64,000 nucleotides of DNA, from the NCBI RefSeq assembly GCF_021728295.1, contig NZ_JAKJXE010000008.1:310001-374000 (forward strand). Reading direction: 5' to 3'. The DNA is from Pseudomonas petrae (lineage in GTDB: Bacteria; Pseudomonadota; Gammaproteobacteria; Pseudomonadales; Pseudomonadaceae). The translations under genes and the position numbers were made by a program. Below, in pieces: positions 8,298-17,918 of the stretch. The notes beneath the pieces are model-generated. The model was given only the letters and a program-made list of their open reading frames with translations, was not told the DNA's origin and ran no database searches. Within the stretch, counting starts at the first letter, position 1. Each line of letters begins with the position of its first letter.

Positions 8298-8873
8298 TCA
8301 CGTATTTACACCCGCACTATTGGTGTTCTTAGCTTTGTTTTTTGCGGTAATGCTTTCCCCCTGCTCGTAACCGCTCACACCAGCAGAGACGATGTTTAAG
8401 GCATTCGCGATATTGTTCACTTTGTACTTATTGCCACCGAGGCCACGAACAGCAGCCTTAGCATTCTCCGAGCTGCCTACGCGATTCGCAAAGATGGCCT
8501 GATAGTCGCGCCTGTAGTTGTCAGTGATGTTCATCTTTTGAGCAGACGAGTCATTGCCGACTGAGTTCCGAATGCGGTCCATCGTGTTACCTGAAAGACC
8601 AGACTCGCCAATGGCAGTGTTAATGGTGCCTTGGTTCCGCATGGCCTGAAGGTTCACCTCAGTGAGCTGACGGCGGGATTCGTCTTGCTTGTCCACGGTC
8701 GCAAGCTTTTGATCGTTTTCCGAAAAGTTGGCCTGTTTGACCACTTCGTTTTGCTGCTTGCGCTCATTGTCTGTCATCTGGCCTTTTGCTTTAGCGCTTT
8801 CAGATGCGCTCATAGCTGCCGATGAGGCTGCAAGCCCAGCCATAGCAATTGAAATAGATACCGGTTCGCACAT
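8298..8873 (-). CDS. Internal virion protein B (T7 gp14-like)
   Basis: 191-aa ejection protein, close in length to T7 gp14 (196 aa). In infection gp14 leaves the capsid and forms the outer-membrane pore of the ejection conduit. The N-terminus MCEPVSISIAMAG parallels the T7 start. The segments AIGESGLSGNTMDRI and NYRRDYQAIFANRVGSSENA align directly with T7 gp14 by recollection. It has a clean AAGGAG ribosome site and no visible disruption. It follows gp13 by 12 bp, as in T7, but here the pair lies downstream of gp15/gp16 rather than upstream. Confidence 0.88.
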   Translation of the reverse strand: MCEPVSISIAMAGLAASSAAMSASESAKAKGQMTDNERKQQNEVVKQANFSENDQKLATVDKQDESRRQLTEVNLQAMRNQGTINTAIGESGLSGNTMDRIRNSVGNDSSAQKMNITDNYRRDYQAIFANRVGSSENAKAAVRGLGGNKYKVNNIANALNIVSAGVSGYEQGESITAKNKAKNTNSAGVNT

Positions 8874-8885
8874 GATTACACTCCT

Positions 8886-9329
8886 TTATAACCAAAATCG
8901 TTTAAGTAGAAGCCCTGACGGCGCTTTGAAAAGACCTTCGCTAAATACGGCCCCAAGTTTCGTCAGTAGGCGAATATGTGCGTGATTGTGTAAGGCAACG
9001 AAATTAGTTAACTCCACTTCATTGGGAAGTTCATTGCGAATCTCAGCCAAATGCTTTTTGATAATCCGGTAAAAACTAAAGCGTTCGGCTTGCGATAAAA
9101 CTGAGACGAATTTCGTGGTAACGAACCACACACCGCCTTTTGTATGCCCACCAACGGCCAGCACATGCCTCCCATCTGTGATGGTGTGGGTAGTGTCATC
9201 AAGGGCTGTTGTGAATACTTCCACTGGATCACGACCGTCTTGCATTGCGTTAAAGTCTGCAAGGTCATTTGAAGAAAGATTTTCTGAAGCAGTAATAAGA
9301 TCAGTGAGCGTCGCTTTGATTTTTTGCAT
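8886..9329 (-). CDS. Internal core protein (T7 gp13-like)
   Basis: 147-aa product resembling T7 gp13 (138 aa), a protein needed for assembly of the internal core and ejection apparatus. The best match is the C-terminal HAHIRLLTKLGAVFSEGL, against HIRFLKTIGAVFHEE in T7; WFVTTKFVSVLS in the middle also aligns. GGAGA lies 6 nt before ATG 9329. Gene order gp13-gp14 is kept, although the pair is displaced relative to gp15-gp16. The frame is intact. Confidence 0.78.
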   Translation of the reverse strand: MQKIKATLTDLITASENLSSNDLADFNAMQDGRDPVEVFTTALDDTTHTITDGRHVLAVGGHTKGGVWFVTTKFVSVLSQAERFSFYRIIKKHLAEIRNELPNEVELTNFVALHNHAHIRLLTKLGAVFSEGLFKAPSGLLLKRFWL

Positions 9330-9396
9330 ACATGGTCTCCATAGATTAAATAGTGCCAGGACCCTTGATGGCGTCCTGTATTAAAGTGGATGATAT

Positions 9397-12283
9397 TTAA
9401 CGAATCTCTACGCCCTGGTCTTCCATCATCATCAGCAAGAGCTTCTGACTTACCGGGTCATTAGGAACAAGCCCACGGAGCCCGTTGAAGACGCCCGTCA
9501 TATACTCTTGATCAGCTCTACGGGAATCAGTACCAGCAGCCCCAAAGGCGTTGTAGCCAACCTGACCGGCGTTCGCGAGGACCCCATAAGCTGGGACCTG
9601 TTCGGCAATCTTCCCGAGGACCCCAGTGGTTCGGTCGTCCTTGGTCGCTGAGAACTTCATTGCACCCGGATCCCGCTGTTCTTTAGGGCCCCTTGGGAGG
9701 ATCGACGAGCGGACCATTGCGGCCTGATCCAATCCCAAAGGTGCCGCAACGATATTCACCAGACCCATTGGGGCGCCTATGTGGGAACTTCGAGAGATAG
9801 CCGCATAGGCGAGCATCTTTGGATCAAGGGCTTGCTTCAGGAACTTGTCACGCTGGTCCTTGGGCATCCCTGCTGCTTGGCTGTACTTCATTGCGACGTA
9901 ACCAGCGGTTGCAAGGCCTGTCGAGATGACAGCCTGTAGGGTCTGATCGATTGCCCGTCCGTTCTTGGTTGCATCGTGATAACCACGGATGAGACGCGAG
10001 TTGACTGAGCGCATGGTGAAGTTCTTGAACTGCATCGCCATCTTCACGCCAGCCCCGTAGGCCTCAGTGTCAGCCGAAGAGAACTTGTGAGGGCGCAGAA
10101 TGGTTTCGTCTGCAATCTTGTCACCCATACGCCATAGATCCATGGTCCGAGGGTCACGTTGGAAGGCTGCTCTGTCAGTGATCTTGTAGGACCCGTCAGG
10201 CTGCTTCTTCACGTAAGCCTTAACCAAGTCCTTCATCCCTGCGAACTGGTCAGGGGTGATCGACATGGACTTCAGGCGAGTGTCCTCAAAGAGCTTCGAG
10301 GCCCGACCGTCCACCACGTGATTCACGAAGTCAGACAGCACACCCTGACGGCCAGCGTCGGAGATGTAGTTAGAGGACTCTGTGAGGAACTTCGTGAAGG
10401 GTGACCGGGCTGAGAGTTCCTGTGTGGCGAACTTGACGGAGCCTACAGCCTGAGCGATTGCCGGATTGGTCCCAGCTTGATCCCTGAGACGGTCCACGAT
10501 GTCCTGCCGGGACGGTCTGATGTGGTTATCCAGCTCACGCCCGAAGACCATTGAGTGCATGTCTTCCAGGTCCTTAGGCTTGATCTTAGAGCCCCATCCC
10601 GTCATGTCCCTGAGCAACGGAACCCCTTTGAGCAACAGCCGTGTGTGACCCTTGGTGACCATGCTGGCAACCTCGGTGATGGACTGCACACCCATGTAGG
10701 CGTTCTTAGCGAAGAAGCTCATGTCTGTGAGGGATCTGGCAGCAGCCGCAAGGGCGCCTTCTGGGTCTCTCCGGGCACGGCCTGTGAGGATCTTAATGGA
10801 CTCTTCAAGGGCCTTCCGCTCTACAGCCGTAGCGGTCTTCACTTTAGACATGTCGCTGATCAGCTCAGCCGTAGAGCGTCCAGTTGCCCCCATGATCCCA
10901 ATGTCACCGTTCACACGGCGGTCATAGCTGGGAGTGATGCGGGACAGGTTGAACTCTCGCAGGTCATTCACTGAGAACTGAGAGCCATCCGAGAGGGGAA
11001 CCGCCATGTCCGAATCGAACAGGTGACGCCCTTCAAGGAAGTTGTTAGACGCTAAGCCCATCTCGCCGGGGATGCTTCCTTGGTCCCCTAATGACAGCAA
11101 GTTGGATTCGTTGAAGTCGTCTGACTTGGCGATCCCATAAGCCTTCCTTGTGGCGTAGTCCTCTACGAGTTCCTGCAAGATGCTCTCACGTAGCTTCACG
11201 GTGTCCACTGGCGCCGCTGGCTTCTTACCGACAGCCTTAGGGGTCCGTGCGAGTAGCTCAGCGTCAACCTGATCCTTCAGGAAGTTGTCTACCCGAGCCT
11301 GTACGTGTGGCCGTGCTGCATAGCTGGCGAGCCATGATTCCCGGATAGCGTCCTGCAAGCCTTCCTCACCACCGAACTTCTGAAGGTGAAGATTCTTTGA
11401 GGCTGTCGAATAGATGTTCGGGATGTAGGACCCAGCGTGACGGGTCTCAGGAAGTACCGGCTTGGCGTTCCTGTTGCCGAACTGTGCGGGGGCTGCGAGG
11501 TAGTCTGCTTTGGTGTCGTAATGGCTCCTTACAGTGTCCATTAGCTTCCGTTCACCGGCTGTCAACTGACTCAGCTTGGTCCCTGACTTCTCTTCGATGG
11601 CCTCAGCAACCCGCCTGAATGTCTTCTCAATGTGAGCCTGACGGCCACCATCAGTCAGCGCATAGCTCGGGTCTTTGATGGCCTCAAGGACCTCTTCAGA
11701 CATCTTGTTGTAGGTCAGATGGTCCTGCCCTTGGATGCGCTCAATGATGTCTGAGGCAGTAGCCCCGAACTTCCCGTTAGATCCACTTACGGTCCCTGTA
11801 GGGGATCGAAACAACTGGTTGCCCAGGGCGAGGACTTCAGGGTTCTCAGAGCGATTTAGCGTGTAGCCAATCTCTGTAAAGCCACCCATGGAAACCCCAG
11901 GCGCAGCCCGATCATCAGGCATGACCTGCATTGCTTCTTCGAGGGTCTTAGGGTTGAGCGGATTGGAAGCTGAGAGAATCGAGCCGTCCTGAAGACGCAC
12001 AGCACCGGGCTCGCTTGGATGGTCCACGTAGGCCACACCCATGGATTCCTTAGGGGTTTCCCCAGCGGTCCAGGGATAGCGTGTAGGGTCTTCCTGACCA
12101 AGCTGACGGGCTGTCTCACGGGCTTCAAGGCGCATAGCAGGAGCAGCAAACTCGTTAGCGTCTGGCTCCATTGAGGGATGCAGGTCAATGCGTTCATTCG
12201 GCAAGGCAGACTCACCGTGCATCGCAAGGATCTTCTCAAGCTGATCATCAGGGACATCTTCACGCACAGCCTTAGCGACTGGA
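9397..12283 (-). pseudogene. Internal virion protein D (T7 gp16) - C-terminal two thirds, 5' end deleted
   Basis: About 960 codons collinear with T7 gp16 from roughly residue 390 to the end. Strong blocks are AMRLEARETAR, GKFGATASDIIERI, NDLREFNLSRITPSYDRRVN, GDIGIMGATGRST, KILTGRARR, FFAKNAYMG, LRPHKFSSADTEAYG and ALDPKMLAYAAISRSS. The tail LVPNDPVSQKLLLMMM matches the T7 end. The first ~390 residues, including the N-terminal lytic transglycosylase domain of T7 gp16, are gone. The upstream frame passes directly into the truncated gp15 in another frame. The gene therefore has no start of its own. The rest of the frame is remarkably open. Confidence 0.87.
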
Positions 12284-13607
12284 CGCAGGGATCGACAGGG
12301 AGTTGATCTGATTGAGCTTGTTAGCTGCATACGTCGCCATATCGCTTTCTTTGAACTCCCCAGTGTTCTCGTTGACCGGCAGAAACTTAGGGGATACCGC
12401 AACGTTCTCTGAGGCCATGCGGCGTGTGTAGGCATCGTCAATGACAGCCTGACGGTTATCTGCCTGTGCCGATTGCTGGAGCTTAATGAGCCCTTGCTGA
12501 GAGTTCTGAGACACCTTGGCGATGAGCTGAGCCTTGGCCTGAATGAGCTTCTGCCTTTGAGGGGTCATTTGCTCACCGGTCTGTAACCAGTCGTTGCCCT
12601 GCTCAAGCTTGTTGAGTTCCTGCCAGCCAGCAGCGGGATCTGCCTGATTCACAGCGTTCGCAAGGCCCAGCTCAAAGGACTCGTTACGCTTGGAGTTCCT
12701 CGTGTAGGTTGAGGTAGCAGCCTTCATCTTCAGGTTGTCCATCATCTCAGGACCCAGCAAGTCAGAGACCTTCCGTTGACCGCCATAGACGTTCAGGGTC
12801 TTGTCCCCAATGTTGTCGAGCAGGGTCACACCGCCGTCTTTATCGACAGCCGCTGAGGCCACCCGTTGAAGGGCTTGAACTGCATGGGCATCACTCGGGA
12901 AGATCCCGGCCTTGAGGCCGTTGTTGAAGTAGTTCGAGAAGTGATCAGCGCTTGCAGGATTGCTCAGGACCTTAGGGTCATCTAAGAGAGGCTGAAGGTC
13001 GGCCTGTGTCTCAAGGACTGCCTGTGTCTCAAGGTTCTTCGAGAGGTACTGTGAGTGAAGGTCATAGACCGCCGCGCTACGTTGGGAGATGTCAGAGTTA
13101 AAGCCTGTCTGATAGTCCTTGTCGTTGGCGTCAATGCCCGCCATCTCAGCGTAGTTCTTTGACTCTGCTCCATGCGGGTCTGACGCCACTCATCAAGCTC
13201 CTGACGGGACCGGAAAGACCCCCGCTTGATTTCCTCTTGGACCTCATTGTCCACCTCATAGGCAGCATTACGGCCAGACTTGAGGCGAAGTTGTTGCATA
13301 GCGTCAGGGTCATCCGCATAGAGCAAAGTCCCTTCTCCGATAGCCTGACGGCGTTGCTCGGGGGACAGCTTACGGATGATTTCATTGGAGCGTTCGTCAG
13401 CAGTGGACTGCCTGTTCTGCTCGTAGGTCGCGAAGGCATCACCGCCAGCCTTCACGAAGTTCCGCATGGCATCTCCAAGGGAGTTGTCTATTACGGGCTT
13501 AGCAATACGAGCAGCTTGATAGCCTGTGCCCGGCCCACAGCGAAGCCCTTACGGCCCGAGGTGGTCTGAGCCGATTGCCCAAGGGCTTGTTGGATTTCAT
13601 TCGCCAT
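12272..13607 (-). pseudogene. Internal virion protein C (T7 gp15) - truncated and frameshifted
   Basis: The gene begins at ATG 13607 (MANEIQQALGQSAQ) behind an AGGAG site and matches the first ~400 of about 747 residues of T7 gp15. Examples are ADERSNEIIRKLSPEQRR, GTLLYADDPDAM and PVNENTGEFKESDM, each nearly identical to T7. Two one-base losses break it: near 13523 (frame passes to GYQAARIAKPVIDNS) and near 13166 (frame passes to ESKNYAEMAGID). The third frame ends at TAA 12272, where gp16 sequence takes over. About 340 C-terminal residues are deleted. Confidence 0.88.
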
Positions 13608-13669
13608 TAATTAGACTCCTATAAACGGATAGTTGATATTTAAGTCGATTCGCTCAGCCAATGTGGGCC

Positions 13670-14173
13670 TTAATTTCTCGCAAACTCTCCGTGAAAATGC
13701 TTCCGTAACTCATCCAGGTAAGTAGTAGCGGCCACTAAGGTTGCGAACACCTTGGTGTGGACTTTGTCTCGAATTGAAATTTGTGCCTGGTATTTGCCCC
13801 CCTTACCCATAGTAACGCCCTTCGGAAGCTCGCCTTTACCACGCTTCCTTGCATTCCGTAAGTTTTCTTGGTGAGTGCACTTTCGGAGGTTTTCAATACG
13901 GTTGTTCAGTGGGTTTCCATCGATGTGGTCAACTACGCTTTCTGCGGGATCGATACCGTGGTGCATGAAGTAGATAATGCGGTGCGTTCGGTAAAACTTA
14001 CGGTTGAATTTCATACGCCAATATCCGTCGAAACCTAAACTGAGAACTGGGCCTACTTTCCCATTCCCTCCGATGACTGCTTTAAATCTGCTAAGCCCGG
14101 ACGGGCTGTTTGAGTCAATGACATAAATTTCTTGTAGTTCGTAAAGATTTGGCATGGGTGTAGATAATCTCAT
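13670..14173 (-). CDS. HNH endonuclease with AP2-like C-terminal domain
   Basis: 167-aa nuclease of the phage HNH/AP2 type. The HNH part is THRIIYFMHHGIDPAESVVD, HIDGNPLNNRIENLRKCTHQ and ENLRNARKRGKG. The C-terminal AP2-like DNA-binding part includes YQAQISIRDKVHTKVFATLV and AATTYLDELRKHFHGEFA. ATG 14173 is chosen because AGGAGG lies just upstream; the longer frame to 14215 starts inside promoter A. It sits between the Bro-N gene and gp15 and is likely a homing gene. It is distinct in sequence from the HNH gene at 7.2 kb. Confidence 0.78.
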   Translation of the reverse strand: MRLSTPMPNLYELQEIYVIDSNSPSGLSRFKAVIGGNGKVGPVLSLGFDGYWRMKFNRKFYRTHRIIYFMHHGIDPAESVVDHIDGNPLNNRIENLRKCTHQENLRNARKRGKGELPKGVTMGKGGKYQAQISIRDKVHTKVFATLVAATTYLDELRKHFHGEFARN

Positions 14174-14205
14174 CGTCTCGCCTCCTGATTTCCGAGACGG
14201 GATGT

Positions 14206-14230
14206 CTGCGGTCATAGTGAGGGCTTCTAC
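14206..14230 (-). promoter_or_regulatory. Candidate phage RNA polymerase promoter A (gh-1-like)
   Basis: Minus-strand GTAGAAGCCCTCACTATGAC followed by CGCAG. The -11 to -1 part (CCCTCACTATG) agrees with the gh-1 consensus as I recall it (CCCTCACTRTGG), except for A at +1, and the following CCGCA fits the initially transcribed consensus. It lies between the Bro-N and HNH genes, upstream of the late gp15 region. It agrees with the Asp found in the specificity loop of the polymerase. Confidence 0.7.
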
Positions 14231-14251
14231 GTGAGGTCAGCTTTAGAGAGG

Positions 14252-14926
14252 TTACCACTGAGCCACCAAGTTCACTTCCAGATTCAGCAAGACCATCGGT
14301 GCGAGCCTGTCAGCGGCGGGAGTGGACAGCCCTTCCACCTCACAGAGGGTCCGCATGAGTCCCTTATCAAAGTGATAGTGAGTAGTCGTCCCCGCCTGTC
14401 CAATGTAGGGACTTGGCTTGATGGCTTCTGCCAGGGCAACCACAGGACCGCGCAGCAAGAGCGACTCAATTAGGCCTTTAAGCTCACCTACCTCACCTCT
14501 GAGAGTCTTCAGCTCATCCATGACACCCACGGCGATTGGGTGTGAGGACTGCTCAGCGTCGTACTTGCCTGTCTTACGGATGGTCGGTAGGACTTCCTCT
14601 GTAACCCACTGGCGAAAAGGTGCAGTGAGAGGTGACTTTGAGCGAAGGAGGACGCCGTACAGCTCTGCCTCAGTGAACATTGTGGTGTTCTTACGCATCC
14701 GTCTGGCGTTCTCATCCACCGGCCACCCAATGGTGGAACTATCTTCTACCAGTACTTCCACTGCCCTACCTTCTTGCAGCTTATGGCGAGCGTGATAGAT
14801 AGAACTCTTTGGGTCCTTCAAGCCAGCCGCACGGGCTACCTGAGTCGCTACGAACAGAAGGTCATGCTCAGGGTGTCCCACGAGTACATACAGTTCGATG
14901 CCCATGAAGTTGCGCTTTTCGATCAA
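14252..14926 (-). CDS. Bro-N domain protein (phage antirepressor-like)
   Basis: 224-aa protein with an N-terminal Bro-N DNA-binding domain: HDLLFVATQVARAAGLKDPK, then FTEAELYGVLLRSKSPLTAP, then FRQWVTEEVLPTIRKTGKYD, the signature end of the domain. The C-terminal half is unassigned. Its ATG overlaps the polymerase stop as ATGA (14926-14923), so it is translationally coupled to the RNA polymerase. Bro/KilA-type proteins often act as antirepressors. No repressor gene was recognised in the remnant. A promoter-like site lies inside its 3' third. Confidence 0.8.
   Translation of the reverse strand: MIEKRNFMGIELYVLVGHPEHDLLFVATQVARAAGLKDPKSSIYHARHKLQEGRAVEVLVEDSSTIGWPVDENARRMRKNTTMFTEAELYGVLLRSKSPLTAPFRQWVTEEVLPTIRKTGKYDAEQSSHPIAVGVMDELKTLRGEVGELKGLIESLLLRGPVVALAEAIKPSPYIGQAGTTTHYHFDKGLMRTLCEVEGLSTPAADRLAPMVLLNLEVNLVAQW
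14369..14389 (-). promoter_or_regulatory. Candidate phage RNA polymerase promoter C (inside the Bro-N gene)
   Basis: Minus-strand ACGACTACTCACTATCACTT, with the core at 14382-14375. It shares CTCACTATNAC with promoters A and B. It overlaps codons for THYHFD, so it could be coding coincidence. T7 phages do place promoters inside genes. Confidence 0.35.
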
Positions 14927-17601
14927 GCAAAGGCGAACTCGCTGTCCAGAATCTCTTGGATGCGTAACGTCCCCTTCAGCGGCATCATAGGCATCTTGTC
15001 CAATTGGCTCTCATGGAGCTGCTCTAAGAACTGCTCACGGAAGTCCTCAAGGACATCGTTCTGTGTGTAGGTCTCTACCATAGTTTCCCGGACTGCCTTG
15101 AACATCTTCCCGGCCTTCGCTGGGATGGTCCCGAAGCTGTCATGGATCAGAGCGAAGAACTCCACGCCGTAGCACTCGGACGCCTTAACGACAGTCTTGC
15201 GAAGGTGAGACCCATCCTGTGAGTGGACGAAGTTAGGGGAAATCCCGGATTCCTGTTTGGCCCCATCAATGGTGTCTGAGTCACGGACGTTGATGGTTGC
15301 TTGCAGGCGCACAGTGCCCAGGAACATCAGGTCAATGCGACGTTGAACAGGCTTCATGTACTCCTGCCACACAGGGAAGCCATCAGGCGTGACCCAGTAG
15401 ACGGGCATACAAGGCTTTAGCACGGCAGGGTTCGGGTTCTTCTTGGTCTTCTTGCCATCAAGGACCTCTGAGGCCAACAGCTTTGCAGCCTTCTGGAGCC
15501 AGTTCATTGCCTCAACAGCAGCGACCACAACGACGCTCACAGAGTCCCAAATGAGGTTCGCCATGTAGCGAGCACATTGCTGAGCATCAGGAAACCACTG
15601 CTCACCATCACCACGGTCAATGGCCGGCTGAATGATGTCTTCGCGGACCTGATCGGTGAACCCGAAGGCCTTTGAGCCATACGCCAGGGTCATGACAGAA
15701 CGCTTGGTCACCTTGCGGTCAATCCCATAGCCCATCCAGCCACGGGCCATCGACTTTGTGCCCAGAACGCGACGCTCCTTGATTTCTCCGGTCTTCTCGT
15801 TGGTCATCATCTCTGAGCTGTCATCGGTGCCCTCTGTGAGGTCCTTCACGACCTTCTCAATGACTTCCTCAGCTACGAGGCGATAGATGTCTTGCACCTC
15901 ATCAGAAGGGAGTAGGTTCACAGCGCGACCACCACGCTCATCCCGGAGCATCGCTGAGAAGTGCTGAATTCCCGAGCAGGAACCGTCAAAGGCAATCGGC
16001 AAGGCTGACTCCCAAAGGGCCCCATGTTCGACCACACCGGCCCACTCAAAGCAGAACGCCAGGAAGCAGAAAGGGGAGTCCATCTTGGTCCACTCAGGTT
16101 GCCCCAAAGGGTCCCGAGCAATCTCAAGGATCAGCTCTTGGTTCTCAATGACCCAGGCCTTGCGCTTGCTGAAGTCAACCTTATCGACGCCCGCACAGTT
16201 GGCCCCGTGGATCTTCAGCCACTCGATGCCCTCAAGGCCTACAGGTTCCGCAACGGAAGCCATGAGCATCCCTTTGGTCATGTCGTTGCCTTGTGGGTTG
16301 AATGCAGGGATCGCATAGACCCGGCCACGCCAATCGAGGTTGTACGGGAAGTAAATGGCCTCGTACTCAGCGAACTTCTCAGCCTGCTCAATGATGAACT
16401 CATAGGACAGGCGGCGACTCACACGGGCACGGTCACGGCGATAGACACCAGACGCTTCCTTCTTCCAGGCCTTCAACAGTGCTGGGTCTTCATCCATGCC
16501 TTCAGGTTGCACAGGGAGTTCCTCACGGTCCGCTGTAGGGAACTTGTCGATGGGAACGTGCTTCCATTCCATGACAGCCTTGGCTACTGCAAGGACCTTC
16601 TCGTTAACCTTCCAGGCCGAAGCCTGAGCGATGTTGACGGCCTTAAAGACCTCAGGCATGGACACGTCGCGGTAACGCTGCAAGGCTCTCTTAGAGCGCA
16701 CACGGATGAGTGGGAGAGGGCGACGACCTTTGGCCCAGTAGCCACCACCAATCATGGTCACCCAGGACTTCGGAGGGACAATCATTGGTTGATAGCGTGG
16801 AGTGACCCCAGCGAGCGAATAGGCCCGAGCGCACAGCTTGTCGGACCACTCCTGAGTCAAGTGGACAAACTCACCGTCAAGCTTGGCGTTGCCTGCATGT
16901 TCCCGCTTCACTTCCACAAGCTGAGTGGACTCAATGAGCAACTCAAGGAGACGAATCCCCATGTGATAGGTCATGTCGTTCTCAAGGGAGTCCCAAGAGG
17001 TCCACGTTGAGGACAGCTCATTGGCTTCCTGCATGTGCGCCTCAACCTTCTCCAAATAGGCGACCTTGTAGGTGTGCCCATTGCGCTTGTTGAGGGCCTT
17101 GCGGATGTGCTTGAAGAAGTGCTCAGCCTCTTGGTCACGGATGCGGCCAAAGCGGGCTTCTTCTTCAAGGGCACGACCAAGGAACACAGCGACAGACTGA
17201 ATGCTCTTCGGGCCTTTCTTAGCGATGATGTTCAAAACTGACTTGATGGTGATCGCGGCGACACTCTCAGCCTTGACCATTTGAAAGAACTGAAGCCCAA
17301 TGTGCTTTCGGCGGACCTTAGTTACTTGATGTTCAACCCAGTTATCAAAGGCGACTGCCATTAAGGGAACCAGTGTGGACAACACAGGCTTAGCTGTAGC
17401 GTTCTCAGCGAATTCCCCGCGCTCTTGTTGACGCTCAAGGGTCTTCTTAAAGTGGGCCTCACCGAGCGTATAGGCTTCGTGTTCAAGGAAAAGTTGTTGG
17501 GCTGCAAGTTCCTCACCATGTAGCGCTGTAAGGGTGTCGAAGGCCCAAGTTGAAGAGAGGATGTCACTGAAGTCATGTTGAGCAGGCTGAATTACAGGCA
17601 C
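14923..17601 (-). CDS. T7-type single-subunit DNA-directed RNA polymerase
   Basis: 892 aa, against 883 in T7 gp1, collinear from DFSDI near the start to ILDSEFAFA at the end. Catalytic residues are kept: the Asp537 block (AFDGSCSGIQHFSAMLRDE), Lys631/Tyr639 in KRSVMTLAYGS, and Asp812 in ALIHDSFGTIPA. The specificity loop reads QRRIDLMFLGTVRLQ; T7 Arg746, Arg756 and Gln758 are kept, but Asn748 is Asp, as in T3-class enzymes that read C at -10/-11. It starts at GTG 17601. No frameshift or stop is visible, in contrast to the decayed late genes. It is coupled to the Bro-N gene by an ATGA overlap. Confidence 0.96.
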   Translation of the reverse strand: MPVIQPAQHDFSDILSSTWAFDTLTALHGEELAAQQLFLEHEAYTLGEAHFKKTLERQQERGEFAENATAKPVLSTLVPLMAVAFDNWVEHQVTKVRRKHIGLQFFQMVKAESVAAITIKSVLNIIAKKGPKSIQSVAVFLGRALEEEARFGRIRDQEAEHFFKHIRKALNKRNGHTYKVAYLEKVEAHMQEANELSSTWTSWDSLENDMTYHMGIRLLELLIESTQLVEVKREHAGNAKLDGEFVHLTQEWSDKLCARAYSLAGVTPRYQPMIVPPKSWVTMIGGGYWAKGRRPLPLIRVRSKRALQRYRDVSMPEVFKAVNIAQASAWKVNEKVLAVAKAVMEWKHVPIDKFPTADREELPVQPEGMDEDPALLKAWKKEASGVYRRDRARVSRRLSYEFIIEQAEKFAEYEAIYFPYNLDWRGRVYAIPAFNPQGNDMTKGMLMASVAEPVGLEGIEWLKIHGANCAGVDKVDFSKRKAWVIENQELILEIARDPLGQPEWTKMDSPFCFLAFCFEWAGVVEHGALWESALPIAFDGSCSGIQHFSAMLRDERGGRAVNLLPSDEVQDIYRLVAEEVIEKVVKDLTEGTDDSSEMMTNEKTGEIKERRVLGTKSMARGWMGYGIDRKVTKRSVMTLAYGSKAFGFTDQVREDIIQPAIDRGDGEQWFPDAQQCARYMANLIWDSVSVVVVAAVEAMNWLQKAAKLLASEVLDGKKTKKNPNPAVLKPCMPVYWVTPDGFPVWQEYMKPVQRRIDLMFLGTVRLQATINVRDSDTIDGAKQESGISPNFVHSQDGSHLRKTVVKASECYGVEFFALIHDSFGTIPAKAGKMFKAVRETMVETYTQNDVLEDFREQFLEQLHESQLDKMPMMPLKGTLRIQEILDSEFAFA

Positions 17602-17918
17602 AGTTACCCCGTCACGGGATTTAACCCGTTGATAAATAAGAAGGTTTGGGAAGTGGTGAGGCGCAAAGAGGCTCTCTAAGAGTTCTTTAAGAAGCTCTTG
17701 GAGTTAGGGCTTGGCGGCTCAATTGGATTTTCCAGTGCCTCGTGCGGCCCAGTGTTCGCGGGGGTCAAGTGTAGGCGGTATTCGGATTTATGTAAAGCCA
17801 AATAATGTACGTATATCGACGAAAGCCCCGACGATTCTTAGGGAATCATTCAGGGTTCTAAATTGGCGGGGTTGATAGGAGCCAGCGTGAGCGATGCTTT
17901 GGGATGCTCGCCTAAAGG
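17602..17918. other. Leader region upstream of the phage RNA polymerase gene
   Basis: 317 bp without a gene. Near 17671 the plus strand reads GAGTTCTTTAAGAAGCTC; a close relative, GAGTTCTTTTAAGAAGCCC, occurs at 8201 next to promoter B, so TTCTTTAAGAA may be a shared processing or regulatory element. No good bacterial -35/-10 pair was identified with confidence. Confidence 0.4.

Noticed and set aside
14174..14215. Longer N-terminus of the HNH/AP2 gene
   Set aside because: The upstream ATG lies inside the gh-1-like promoter, whereas ATG 14173 has AGGAGG in front.
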